A stretch of 34,803 nucleotides of DNA from Phycisphaeraceae bacterium. Lineage in GTDB: Bacteria > Planctomycetota > Phycisphaerae > Phycisphaerales > Zrk34. Position 1 is the stretch's first letter, and each line of letters starts with the position of its first letter. The stretch covers positions 1 through 34,803 of the forward strand of contig JANQFT010000265.1 in the NCBI GenBank assembly GCA_028277685.1, written 5' to 3'. The position numbers and the translations under genes were made by a program. Under the pieces are notes generated by a model, which ran no database searches, had not been told where the DNA came from, and saw nothing but the letters and a program-made list of their open reading frames with translations. Of this stretch, positions 1 to 7,494 are shown one piece after another.

Positions 1-612
1 CAGGCCACGAATGCGACCGGTGTTGCCACGAGCCGCGATGATGACGCCGGACGAGACAGACGGCTCACCCTCCACCTTCACCGCGGGCATCACCAGCGTG
101 TCACCGGTCCATCGAATGTGCGTCAGATCGCCATCCACCGTCTGCGAAGCACATCGTTGCACCTTGCCTTCCAGCGCAGCAACCGGCTTCCCAATTTCAG
201 GGAAGTCAGCAGCTAGCAGTTCGTTCGTTTCGAACTCAGTCTTGATGCTGCTGATATTGTCGTCGGCTGCGCCCTTATCCGCGCCGATCACCACGATGAA
301 TCGTCGGTGACCGTACACCGCGGCCCAGATCGCCGCGTTCTCGCTGATGGTCGTCTTCGCCCAGCCACGGAAAACCGCCTGGGCATACCGGCCACCATCG
401 AGAATCGCACGCTGCATCCTGCTGATCGCGCGTTCGTGCCCTTCGCTGAACGGATGCAACCCCGTCGAGTGCGGAAAGTAGGTCACGAGGAACTTCAGCA
501 GGTCATGACGACACGATTCGCGGCGATCTGAATCAGCAGGCTGCGGTATCGAGCCGACCTCAGCTTGCTGAGCGGTTTTCCTGCGACTGAATTTGGCTTG
601 TCTGCTTGTCAT
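1..612 (-). CDS. Phage terminase, large subunit (N-terminal 204 residues; gene runs off the left edge)
   Basis: The large terminase subunit is the ATPase and nuclease that packages phage DNA into the prohead. The visible part starts at ATG 612, 18 bases after an in-frame TGA, and stays open to base 1. It shows a terminase-type Walker A variant, RGWAKTT at residues 82-88, followed by a hydrophobic beta strand (RFIVVIGADK) and a later GNTGRIRGL segment like the adenine-binding and coupling region of these ATPases. The nuclease domain would lie outside the window. The gene is the last visible one of the leftward operon, so structural genes are expected beyond base 1. The 86 bases between it and the upstream rusA-like gene hold no recognisable small-terminase gene. 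Family assignment is by motif and context. Confidence 0.8.
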   Translation of the reverse strand, partial: MTSRQAKFSRRKTAQQAEVGSIPQPADSDRRESCRHDLLKFLVTYFPHSTGLHPFSEGHERAISRMQRAILDGGRYAQAVFRGWAKTTISENAAIWAAVYGHRRFIVVIGADKGAADDNISSIKTEFETNELLAADFPEIGKPVAALEGKVQRCASQTVDGDLTHIRWTGDTLVMPAVKVEGEPSVSSGVIIAARGNTGRIRGL

Positions 613-698
613 GCGTGGTCAACGTAAAGAAATATGTGTTTGGCGACTGTTCCCGCCGTAATGAACTGCTAACAAAGCGGATGTAGTACCTACAGGGG

Positions 699-1079
699 TC
701 ACTGAAGACGTTCGATGGTGATCTCAACGCGCGGATCGTGCGGATCGAGATCGAATCGTGTCTCGCCATGTCGTAGGACGTCGGAGTTGTCGTCGATGAT
801 GATCTCGGCATCGACCAGGCCGTCGTAGTACGGCTTGAGCGACGCCTCAGCGTTGCGGATGTCACGCCGTCTTCGATCAGGCCAGAAGAACGCGGCGGTC
901 GCACGAGCCTTCCTCCAGCCTGCACGGCAAGCTAAGGAGGCAAGCCCTTCGATCATCGCGCGTTCGCGCATGCGCTTCGCTGCTGCGTGCTGCGCCATGC
1001 GTCCACCGCGTGTGCTTGGTGGTCTGTTCGGTGAGAGTCGTTTGTCTGGAAGTGGCAGTTCAATTGTGATCTCGTCCAT
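699..1079 (-). CDS. rusA: RusA-family Holliday junction endonuclease
   Basis: RusA-type resolvases cut four-way junctions in replicating or recombining phage DNA and usually sit at the end of the early operon near the terminase, as here. The 126-residue length is normal (family about 120). The N-terminus has the typical LPLPDKRLSPNRP beta-strand and loop. The acidic active-site region is recognisable as RRDIRN (Asp73), YYDGLVD (Asp86 and Asp90) and IIIDDNSD (Asp96 and Asp97), matching the D...D..DD pattern of RusA. No strong ribosome binding site precedes ATG 1079. The start is supported by the conserved beginning of the domain at residue 3. Confidence 0.85.
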   Translation of the reverse strand: MDEITIELPLPDKRLSPNRPPSTRGGRMAQHAAAKRMRERAMIEGLASLACRAGWRKARATAAFFWPDRRRRDIRNAEASLKPYYDGLVDAEIIIDDNSDVLRHGETRFDLDPHDPRVEITIERLQ

Positions 1080-1133
1080 GAGATGGAAATCCGAGATTTA
1101 TGAGCCGCTGGAAATTCTGAATTTCCGCCGCCC

Positions 1134-1277
1134 TTATTCTTATCGTGAATATTCTTTATTAATTACTTCCATGAATAATTATGAATTCTTTTCTTTTCTT
1201 CTCTTCTCTTCTCTTCTCTTCTACAGATGTCCCAAGATTGTCCCACGCAGAAGGGGACAATCACGGGACATTGTCCC
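1134..1277. other. Candidate phage replication origin: TGTCCC cluster, polypurine tract, AT-rich stretch
   Basis: Three elements lie side by side between the replisome-organizer genes and rusA. TGTCCC/GGGACA sites occur at 1228-1233, 1239-1244, 1254-1259, 1265-1270 and 1272-1277. The first four form a two-tier dyad, (ATGTCCC n3 ATTGTCCC) facing (GGGACAAT n3 GGGACAT), and the last two form a perfect GGGACA-T-TGTCCC palindrome. Next comes a strand-asymmetric CT tract (1186-1224), then a strongly AT-rich stretch (about 1134-1195). Iterons, then a purine-asymmetric AT-rich unwinding region beside or inside the initiator gene, is the arrangement of the lambda origin. That this is an origin is inference. 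Confidence 0.45.
1186..1224. repeat. Pentanucleotide CTCTT microsatellite / polypyrimidine tract
   Basis: A pure C/T run on the plus strand (purine on the coding strand of the early operon) contains four perfect CTCTT units at 1201-1220 preceded by degenerate TTTTC units. It lies in the untranslated gap between the replication genes and the rusA-like gene. It may be part of an unwinding element, and as slippage-prone DNA it should vary in length. Confidence 0.8.
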
Positions 1278-1632
1278 GCTTGCGTTGCAGGCGTTTCCGC
1301 TCTGTTTCGTACATGCGTTTCTTTGCCGCAACGCCCATGTGACGGTTGTGATTGGGGATCATGATGCCCGCGCCGTCTTCCATTACCCACCCGGCTTTGA
1401 CCAACGCTTCAACCAGACCAGGGCGGTGCAATTGACGACTGATTCGCTCCGGTGTGGCGTGGTCCACATAGCCTTGCTCGTTCATCTGACTATCGAGCCA
1501 GATGAAGAATCTGACGACGAGTCCAAGGGCTTCGTCGTCATTGATCCCCAGCTCATCAGCAACAACCTGCACTTCAGACTTGCCGGGTAGTGAACACGTC
1601 ACCTTGATGTAAGGTTCTGCAGTTCGACTCAT
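1261..1632 (-). CDS. Replisome-organizer-like protein (phage replication initiation), downstream paralog
   Basis: This 123-residue protein resembles the winged-helix N-terminal domain of phage replisome organizers (DnaD / lambda O-like): a regular helix-strand pattern with VVADELGINDDEALGLVVRF, then a short basic tail rich in Lys and Arg (residues about 100-123). It is a clear paralog of the gene just upstream: both share the order 'xxVADxxGxNxxExxGxLVRxFxWxxxxxxxxG', 'VxALVxxxWVxxDDxxI' and a basic end. The start at ATG 1632 overlaps the upstream stop as ATGA, indicating translational coupling. The protein ends at the first TGTCCC site of the candidate origin. In related phages such proteins often run on through TGTCCC-coded repeats, so this one may be shortened. 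Function is inferred from fold and place. Confidence 0.55.
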   Translation of the reverse strand: MSRTAEPYIKVTCSLPGKSEVQVVADELGINDDEALGLVVRFFIWLDSQMNEQGYVDHATPERISRQLHRPGLVEALVKAGWVMEDGAGIMIPNHNRHMGVAAKKRMYETERKRLQRKRDNVP

Positions 1633-1985
1633 TGCGCACCCCACACCCTTGATTTGCGCTTACGGCGAGCCGCCATTGATCGCTTTCGTAGATCGCCCCG
1701 AAGATGGACGTCACTATCGTGAATGATGATGCCATCGTCATCGAAGCTTACCCAATTCACCGCAACCAATGCTTCCGCCACACCATCAGCACCCGTGACG
1801 TCATCTACCATGCTCGGCGTCACGAGCTTAATCCTGCCCTCGCATCGGCGGTCTTCGGTCTCAACCCAGGCGAACCAACGCACGAGTATGCCTACGGTTT
1901 CGTTGACATTCCTGCCGATGCTGTCAGCGATACGCATGACGTCCATGGCCTGCGTGATTCTTGATGAAATGAAGATTGATTCCAT
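1629..1985 (-). CDS. Replisome-organizer-like protein, upstream paralog
   Basis: This 118-residue protein is the tandem partner of the next gene. Aligned by eye, the two share VxxADxxGxNxxExxGxLVRWFxW at residues about 17-40 and a conserved second half (GVAEALVAVNWVSFDDDGIII against GLVEALVKAGWVMEDGAGIMI), followed by an Arg/Lys-rich tail. ATG 1985 is chosen because AAAAGGA lies 8-9 bases before it. A further in-frame ATG at 2045 would add 20 poorly conserved residues encoded by the TGTCCC repeats. It follows the primase gene and probably loads or recruits the host helicase or primase at the phage origin, as inferred from position. No catalytic motif is present. Confidence 0.55.
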   Translation of the reverse strand: MESIFISSRITQAMDVMRIADSIGRNVNETVGILVRWFAWVETEDRRCEGRIKLVTPSMVDDVTGADGVAEALVAVNWVSFDDDGIIIHDSDVHLRGDLRKRSMAARRKRKSRVWGAQ

Positions 1986-2082
1986 ATCCAATTTCCTTTT
2001 GTTTGAGTACTCGCTACTGACACTGCGGGGACATTGTTGGGACATTGCACATGCAACACCGCGACTGCAATGTGACGCCTTA

Positions 2083-2976
2083 TCAAGCTTTTTCCGCTGA
2101 CTCTACAATCCTGTGATACATGGCATTGGCGATGCGATCGTCGATATCACCCTTGATTGCCCCGGCGCCGAGCCAATCCCTGATGTCTTTGTGTGGCCGT
2201 GCCGTGATGATCTTGACGGACCTGCATAGCCCGATGATTCGATCTGCGAAGCGTTGAGCACCTGCTCTACCAGGACCGTCACTGTCTGCCATGATGACCA
2301 CGTCACGCCTTCGACCAGCCTGCAGGATGTCACTGATGATCTCAGTGCCCCCGCTGCAGGACGGCCTGCCGATGGCGTCATATCCAAGCGTCAACGCTGC
2401 TGCGGTGTCGGTCGGCCCCTCACAGATCATGAGCATGGATCGGCTGTCGATGCCGGTGGGCACGAAGCATCCGGTTCGTGATCCCCGCACACACCGCTTT
2501 TCGGCACCGGTGATCCGCAGCCGGATACCGATGATCTGACGACGATCGTTGTGCATCGGAAACGCCCATCCCCCGAACGCTTCTGACCATGCGGCGCCAA
2601 GTCGACGCAACGCATCCTGCGATACCCACAGTTCGTTTGAGTACGCTCGGATCATGTCATCGGTGGTTTCATACGACCACCGCATCATGATCCCCAGGCA
2701 ATCGATCCTGCGTTCAGTGCTGGCGATCTGGCGCGGCACGCTACGGAACGCACGATCATCAACCACGTGAATGAAGCCGACGCCGTGATCCATGATGACG
2801 GATCGATTCGCGCCCTCTGGAGAACGCATGCAAAGGGCAACTGACCCATCATGCGAGATGCTGCACCAATCAGGCTTGCCACAGATCGGGCATGGTGCGG
2901 ATCGTGATACACGCCGCCATTGTGTGGGTTCTGATGGCGGCAACTGCTGCGCTGCTTGTGTCCAACGGTACGACAT
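2083..2976 (-). CDS. Phage DNA primase with zinc ribbon and TOPRIM domain
   Basis: Primases make the RNA primers for phage DNA synthesis. The N-terminus carries a zinc ribbon (CPIC at residues 29-32, Cys38, Cys49). A central linker region leads to a TOPRIM domain with the catalytic Glu in ICEGPTDTAAAL (Glu186) and the metal-binding pair in VIMADSDGPGRAG (Asp231, Asp233). At 297 residues it has zinc ribbon and TOPRIM but no helicase domain. The separate superfamily II helicase two genes upstream may supply unwinding. GAGAAG lies about 8 bases before ATG 2976. It sits between a small unknown gene and the two replisome-organizer paralogs in the leftward operon. Confidence 0.85.
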   Translation of the reverse strand: MSYRWTQAAQQLPPSEPTQWRRVSRSAPCPICGKPDWCSISHDGSVALCMRSPEGANRSVIMDHGVGFIHVVDDRAFRSVPRQIASTERRIDCLGIMMRWSYETTDDMIRAYSNELWVSQDALRRLGAAWSEAFGGWAFPMHNDRRQIIGIRLRITGAEKRCVRGSRTGCFVPTGIDSRSMLMICEGPTDTAAALTLGYDAIGRPSCSGGTEIISDILQAGRRRDVVIMADSDGPGRAGAQRFADRIIGLCRSVKIITARPHKDIRDWLGAGAIKGDIDDRIANAMYHRIVESAEKA

Positions 2977-3009
2977 TGCTTACTTCTCTTTGGGGGTGAT
3001 TGGCCGGAC

Positions 3010-3351
3010 TCATCGCCAATTGCGTGTGATGCTGTTGAAGTTCCTCAACCTTGCTTTGATCTTGCGTAGCAAGGTGACTTGGGAGGAGTACCCGTCGTAG
3101 TTCCTCATGCCGTCAAGCACGATCTGCGCGGCTCGATGGAATGTCGTAGCCGATGGTGTACCGCCTTGTCGATTTACATAAATCGGTGACCAGGATGCAC
3201 ACAGCACGTTGTGGTGCGTGGTCTTGTCCACTGACCAATCCAAATCGTCCTTGATACTTCGCTTGGACCATATCTCGCCCTTGCCACGATCTGAGTAGAA
3301 GTTGTGATCGAACGTGGCCACTGTGCCGTTCTCATACAAGACGTAAAGCAT
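3010..3351 (-). CDS. Conserved-looking phage protein of unknown function
   Basis: This 113-residue protein lies between the helicase and primase genes, 34 bases after the helicase stop, on the same strand. GAAGGGAA about 8 bases before ATG 3351 is a plausible ribosome binding site. It begins with a beta-hairpin-like stretch (LYVLYENGTVATFD), has several aromatic residues and ends with a basic segment (TLLRKIKARLRNF). No cysteine cluster, membrane segment or catalytic motif is visible. The setting suggests a replication accessory role, but no family is recognised. Confidence 0.55.
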   Translation of the reverse strand: MLYVLYENGTVATFDHNFYSDRGKGEIWSKRSIKDDLDWSVDKTTHHNVLCASWSPIYVNRQGGTPSATTFHRAAQIVLDGMRNYDGYSSQVTLLRKIKARLRNFNSITRNWR

Positions 3352-3385
3352 GGAGATGTTCCCTTCGTGTTATTCACCAGACGAA

Positions 3386-5082
3386 TCAATACCGATCCCC
3401 CACCGCTGCCGCAGTCGGTTCGCGTTTCTCGCGCTTCTTCTTCCCCCACCCCTCACGCTTGGCAATGTCATCGATCATCGCCTTCGCTTCGTTCCGACTG
3501 ACATTGGTAGGAAGACCACGTTTCGCCAGTAACTTGGCTTGCTTGTAGGAGCACTTGTCCGAATCCCACCGGCTGGTGATCTCGGTAATGAGTTGCCGTG
3601 CCTGCGTGTAGTTCAGGTCTTTCGTTTCAACGCCCTGGCGTTCCAAGAGATCGCGCATCTTCGGCGTGATCTGACGGCCCTTATCCCAGCCTTTCTCACG
3701 CCAAGGCGTCAGTCCAAGGGCATCGAACGGGCTTACTTCCGTGGTGCTGTACTTGGCTTGTGCCACGAGATGGCGACGACGCTCAGCGTCCTCGCGTTGC
3801 TTCTTCTCACGTTCTTGCTTGATCTCGTTGGCCGCATCGTCGAGTGCGGTACTGACGTTCTTGGTTCCGTCGCGTTCGATCGCTTCTTTTGCACGCTCGA
3901 TCACATCGTCGGAGTAGTTCCCGCCGAGAATGTCAGCCGAAGTGACCAGCCGATGCTTGCCGCAGTTGCCGACGAAATCCACGATTTCCACATGCGGTTT
4001 GGCTGATTCAGCGATGGCCTGCCTGCGGAACACGTCGAAGCCGTGCAGGTGGTCGCTATCGATCACGCCTGGTAGCGGGCGCGTTCCACGTCCGATCATT
4101 TGTGCATAGAGACTGCGGCTCTTGGTGGGTCTGGCCAATACGACCAGTTCAACGCCCGGATCGTCGAAGCCTTCGGTGGCGACACCAACGTTGACTAGGA
4201 ATTGGAACTTACGGGCGGCGTAGTCGGCGAACATCTGGCGCCGTTCGGGTTTCGGTGTCCCGCCATGCACCCATCGTGCGGAATCCGGTTCATGACGGTT
4301 CAGGATTTCACAAAGGCGTTCCGCGTGAGCCACGGACGATGCGAAAACCAGCGCTTTGCGACCTGCAGCGATTTCGATCGTGGGTGATGCGATCTCGTGA
4401 AGCGTCTGCTCGTACTCCATCACCCGGGACAGATCGGCGCCGTTCAGATCACCAGCCGTGGTACGACAGGCTGACAGGTCCAGGTGTTCCACGTGAACCG
4501 CCCGCTGCACGATGGGCACGAGCCAGCCATCATCCACGCCAAAGCGGATGTCGTAGTCGAACGCGACCTCATCAAATACTTGGCCAAGTGCTTCTTCATC
4601 CGTCCGATCCGGTGTGGCCGTGACGCCAAGCACCTTCATCGCGTCATTCTGCCGGTAGTGGTCGATGACGCGGCGGTACGTACTCGCCACGGCATGATGC
4701 GCTTCATCTATCCAGCACATTCCAAACTCAGCCGGATCAAACCGCTGCATGCGACCTTTACCAGCCACCTGCGTTTGAACGGTGGACACGACCACCGGCG
4801 ACTTGCCATGCAGCGACGATTCAGCCGCGTACAGATCGGCCATCTCAATATCAGGGTCTTCGCCAGTGATCCGGGCAATCGACTTCGCCGCCTGGAAGAT
4901 CAATTCTTCACGGTGGGCGATCACCATGACGCGCTGGCCACTTCGCAGGACACGCTTGATGATGTGTCCCGCGATGACGGTTTTCCCAAACCGGTTGCGG
5001 CCACCCCCAGGACCGAGGGTGCAGACTCCCACGCATCGAACGTCGCATTGACGGCAGCTTCCTGGTACGGACGGAGTTTCAC
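3386..5082 (-). CDS. Phage superfamily II DEAH helicase, requires a -1 frameshift within Walker A
   Basis: The gene encodes a nucleic-acid-dependent ATPase of the DEAD/DEAH (UvrB/RecG/Type III-like) class. Translation starts at GTG 5082, with GGAGG 7 bases upstream and a GTGA overlap with the previous stop. The start frame reads KLRPYQEAA (Q-motif-like) up to ATGLGK at residue 34, and then hits TGA at 4921-4923 after only 53 codons. Slipping back one base at GGGAAAA (4987-4981) continues as TVIAGHII and restores a perfect Walker A, ATGLGKT (29-35). The long frame then gives DEAH (126-129), TATPDRTD, a helicase C-terminal domain (LVFASSVAHAERL), the arginine-finger motif QMIGRGTRP and a charged C-terminal tail, 565 residues in all. 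An ATG at 5113 in the downstream frame gives a nonsense N-terminus without motif I and is not believed. The gene is either programmed-frameshifted or broken by a one-A loss. Confidence 0.85.
4944..4987 (-). promoter_or_regulatory. Candidate programmed -1 ribosomal frameshift signal
   Basis: In mRNA order: the heptamer G_GGA_AAA (4987-4981) is in the correct X_XXY_YYZ phase relative to GTG 5082. A 7-nt spacer (4980-4974) follows, then a hairpin with arms CGCGGGACAC (4973-4964) and GTGTCCTGCG (4953-4944), ten pairs including one G-U, around a 10-nt loop. After slippage, glycyl- and lysyl-tRNAs can re-pair on GGG and AAA. The zero-frame stop follows the hairpin at 4923-4921. Heptamer, spacer and stem all fit known bacterial and phage signals (for example lambda G-T, which uses GGGAAAG). 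Confidence 0.6.
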
Positions 5083-5372
5083 GATGACGCCTCCACCACT
5101 TCGGCCTTGTCATGCTTAAACGTCAGGCATGCGCTCTGGCGTGTGCTGATCCTTATATCGCCGCGAACAGCGCGAATCAGGAAGAGATGCAGGGCACGCC
5201 GTTTTCGCATTCGTGCAGCGGTGTATGCAAGCACCCACCAATAGGCATTCACGGCGCGCAGTACATGGTCAAGCGCTGCCACGCTCAGCCACGCCCCAGC
5301 GATCAGCATGATCGGAAACGCGATCAACGCGCATGCCGCATACATCAGCCACATTGGGATTGTGATTGTCAT
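5079..5372 (-). CDS. Small phage membrane protein
   Basis: This 97-residue protein has one long hydrophobic segment near the N-terminus (about residues 5-33, MWLMYAACALIAFPIMLIAG within it). A second, weaker hydrophobic stretch around YWWVLAYTA is followed by a strongly basic patch (RMRKRRA) that would stay in the cytoplasm. It is coupled on both sides: its ATG overlaps the methyltransferase stop (ATGA at 5372-5369) and its stop overlaps the helicase GTG (GTGA at 5082-5079). Function is unknown. Membrane proteins of this size in early operons often affect the host envelope or exclusion, but nothing specific is visible here. Confidence 0.6.
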   Translation of the reverse strand: MTITIPMWLMYAACALIAFPIMLIAGAWLSVAALDHVLRAVNAYWWVLAYTAARMRKRRALHLFLIRAVRGDIRISTRQSACLTFKHDKAEVVEASS

Positions 5373-6262
5373 GCCCCCTCCCCAAACACATCAGCCATGC
5401 GGCGCTTCGTGAGTGCAATTTGATCTTCGCGGATGTCGCACAGAATAGCCCTGCGTTTGTGGATCACAGCAGCATGACCGGTCGTGCCAGAACCACAGAA
5501 GGGATCAAGCACAACACCATCAGGTGGACAGAAGGACTTGATGAAGAATTCCGCGAGTGAAAGCGGGAAGGGCGCCTCGTTCTCGTGCGCCAGTTCATGC
5601 CCCATGTGTCCCCCACCCACTTTGCATGCAATCACGTTGCCGGGGTTGGCGATCTTGGGACGTGCATACTTGGCATGTGTGATAGTGTCGCCGTTACGTT
5701 GACCGCTTGTTGCGGTGCGTCGTTTGAATTCGGCGTTGCCATCAGGATCGCCGTACTTCTCTTGATTCAGCCTGCGGCCATCGGCGTTGCGGTTCGTACA
5801 CGCGCCACCCGTACCATACTTAGGCTCGTGGCCGCAGGCTGTGTTGTCAGACCACGGCAACTTCCCCCCGTTGGTTGCACACAAGACGAATTCATAGTCG
5901 TTGCGCAGCCAATCAGGACCACCACTGCCGGGAATTCCCACACGCTGGAACGCTGGTGGCTTGCGCAGGTGAACTCCTGCATCATGCAACGCAGCCATCA
6001 ACAGTGCTGGTGTTGCAGACCATCGAAACTTGCGTGTCTTGCCCTCAACCACCCACGCCACCAGGCCGCGGCTGACGCGCAGGCATTCGATGAAACGTGG
6101 AATACACCACTTCACCCACTCTTGTCCGCGCATCTTGAAATTCAGATCGCCATACAGGCGAGCGTCTTCATATGGTGGCGAACAGAACACCAGGTCAACA
6201 CTGTTGTCCGCCAATGGAAGCGAAAGCGAATCCCCCACGACATAGCTGATCGGCGAAGTCAT
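5369..6262 (-). CDS. Phage DNA methyltransferase (N4-cytosine/N6-adenine, SPPY type)
   Basis: The enzyme transfers a methyl group from S-adenosylmethionine to an exocyclic amino group in DNA. The catalytic motif IV SPPY is at residues 28-31, and the AdoMet-binding motif I DPFCGSGTTG lies near the C-terminus (about 253-262). This is the beta-group order (motif IV before motif I). SPPY is the form common in N4-cytosine enzymes. No restriction endonuclease gene is adjacent, so it is probably an orphan that protects or marks phage DNA. ATG 6262 is preferred to an upstream in-frame start at 6343 because AGGAAGG lies about 11 bases before it and the fold begins at once. It starts 4 bases after the ParB-like gene's stop. 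Confidence 0.85.
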   Translation of the reverse strand: MTSPISYVVGDSLSLPLADNSVDLVFCSPPYEDARLYGDLNFKMRGQEWVKWCIPRFIECLRVSRGLVAWVVEGKTRKFRWSATPALLMAALHDAGVHLRKPPAFQRVGIPGSGGPDWLRNDYEFVLCATNGGKLPWSDNTACGHEPKYGTGGACTNRNADGRRLNQEKYGDPDGNAEFKRRTATSGQRNGDTITHAKYARPKIANPGNVIACKVGGGHMGHELAHENEAPFPLSLAEFFIKSFCPPDGVVLDPFCGSGTTGHAAVIHKRRAILCDIREDQIALTKRRMADVFGEGA

Positions 6263-6266
6263 ATTC

Positions 6267-7274
6267 TCAGTGCCTTCCTTTGGCCTTGTATGCCAGTTCG
6301 TTGACCCAACCGCGGCCATAGCACGCCTGGCATCCATCGCCACCGCAGTAGGGACAGGTTGTGAATGGACGCGCCGCGTTGAGTTGGCGACGCACGTTGG
6401 TCAGATCGGTGATGATCTGGTTGGGCACCAGGTCGGCGTAGAGTGGGTCTTTGCCCTCGATCGCCTTGTTGACCTGACTCTTGATCTTGCTGATCGTCGT
6501 ACACAACTCGACCAGCTCGGCATCCCTGGAAAATGCCTCAGCCAGCCGGTCATCCATGACCAGCTGGCCAAGGCGATCTTCGACCGACGCGAGAGTCGGT
6601 ACGTCGGTCGATTCGTCGCCATCCGTGGCGACTGGCACATGAGGAGGAGATTCCCCAACTGAGGGTGGTTGATCGTCGGTGGGAACGACGGGCGGGGATT
6701 CACGGTGTGCAGGATATTGCCGCCCATCGCTGGTTTGTTTGGTGGAGCATTTCGCAATTTGCGAATTGCTCGATGTGTTGTAGGTGCGACCATCGCTTCC
6801 AACACGATTCGGCGACTTCGCAATTTGCGAAGTCAATTCCATCTCTGACCTCACAGATGACACCGTGTGATCACTGCACCCGACATGCTTAGCAATGCTG
6901 TTGTTGCTCGATTCAGGCCGCATCTTCAGTGCGATACCGATCGCACGCCGCTTGTCCGCTTGGCTCAACGGCAGACCGTTGGCACGATTTGCTGCCAATG
7001 CGTACCAGGCTGCATCATCCCGGCTTCCCTGTTCGACTTGTGCGGCGATCTGTTTGCTGCCCCGCCGCTTGTGAGCGTGCCATCGGTGGAAGCCATCGGC
7101 GAGCCACTTGGCCGAACCATCGTCGTAGACGATCACCGCAGGCAGCTTCTCGCCGCGTTCGATGGCGTCGGCGTAGTCGCTGACCGTCGCATCATTGATG
7201 GCTGCACGTACTTGCGTACCGCCATCGATGCGGATGTCGCTCAGGTTGAGATTCCGTGGTCTACCGGCTGGCAT
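6267..7274 (-). CDS. ParB/sulfiredoxin-fold protein with HTH and C-terminal zinc finger
   Basis: ParB-like N-terminal domains bind nucleotides and clamp or cut DNA. Residues about 10-85 form the domain (LNLSDIRIDGGTQVR, then WLADGFHRWHAHKRRG). A ParB-type helix-turn-helix follows (NNSIAKHVGCSDHTVSSVRSEM, about residues 125-147). A low-complexity linker contains two repeats of the form SQIAK-x9-SDGR-x-Y, then a helical part, and the protein ends in a DnaJ-like zinc finger (CPYCGGDGCQACYGRG). ATG 7274 is chosen because GGAGG lies 8 bases upstream, inside the preceding gene. Palindromes in the linker are listed separately. A partition, transcription-control or host-takeover role is possible. Confidence 0.7.
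   Translation of the reverse strand: MPAGRPRNLNLSDIRIDGGTQVRAAINDATVSDYADAIERGEKLPAVIVYDDGSAKWLADGFHRWHAHKRRGSKQIAAQVEQGSRDDAAWYALAANRANGLPLSQADKRRAIGIALKMRPESSNNSIAKHVGCSDHTVSSVRSEMELTSQIAKSPNRVGSDGRTYNTSSNSQIAKCSTKQTSDGRQYPAHRESPPVVPTDDQPPSVGESPPHVPVATDGDESTDVPTLASVEDRLGQLVMDDRLAEAFSRDAELVELCTTISKIKSQVNKAIEGKDPLYADLVPNQIITDLTNVRRQLNAARPFTTCPYCGGDGCQACYGRGWVNELAYKAKGRH
6751..6834. repeat. Two copies of the palindrome TTCGCAA-T-TTGCGAA inside the ParB-like gene
   Basis: Copy 1 is at 6751-6765 (7-bp arms). Copy 2 is at 6814-6834, where the same core is extended to 10-bp arms by GAC...GTC. Both encode SQIAK in the linker of the ParB-like protein. Perfect symmetry around one central base makes them good candidates for a protein-binding site, possibly parS-like. 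Confidence 0.75.
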
Positions 7275-7494
7275 CTTTCGCCCTCCGGCGTTCAAGGATT
7301 TCATCGAACTGGCGTTGTGACAGGATGGTTACCCGCTTGCCTTCCGCTTCGTACATCGTGCGGCGCTTGGCTGCCCAGGGCTGTTGGCAAGGATGAGCGA
7401 CGATGAGCGTCACATGCCCTTCGATCAGACCTTGCATCTCGCGATAGCCTGTCAGCAGGTTCGTTTCAGAATGGAACTTCGGTATTGCTTGCAT
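7261..7494 (-). CDS. Small phage protein of unknown function
   Basis: This 77-residue basic protein overlaps the HNH gene end by 29 bases in another frame and the ParB-like gene start by 14 bases. It has a hydrophobic strand (GHVTLIVAHP) and a charged helical C-terminus (QRQFDEILERRRAKDASR). No known domain is recognised. Position in a tightly packed operon and a GAAAGGC sequence upstream of ATG 7494 support it being a gene. Confidence 0.45.
   Translation of the reverse strand: MQAIPKFHSETNLLTGYREMQGLIEGHVTLIVAHPCQQPWAAKRRTMYEAEGKRVTILSQRQFDEILERRRAKDASR

Noticed and set aside
1163-1390. A minus-strand reading with REEKRREEKKR repeats
   Set aside because: It is the translation of the CT microsatellite and runs opposite in frame to the replication gene; no RBS or domain.
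835-1590. A 251-residue plus-strand reading
   Set aside because: Antisense to rusA and the replication gene, crossing the microsatellite and origin region.
4982-5113. ATG 5113 as the helicase start, avoiding any frameshift
   Set aside because: It gives a Cys/Arg-rich N-terminus with no motif I, while the other frame has RBS, GTGA coupling, LRPYQ and ATGLGK; the frames must be joined.
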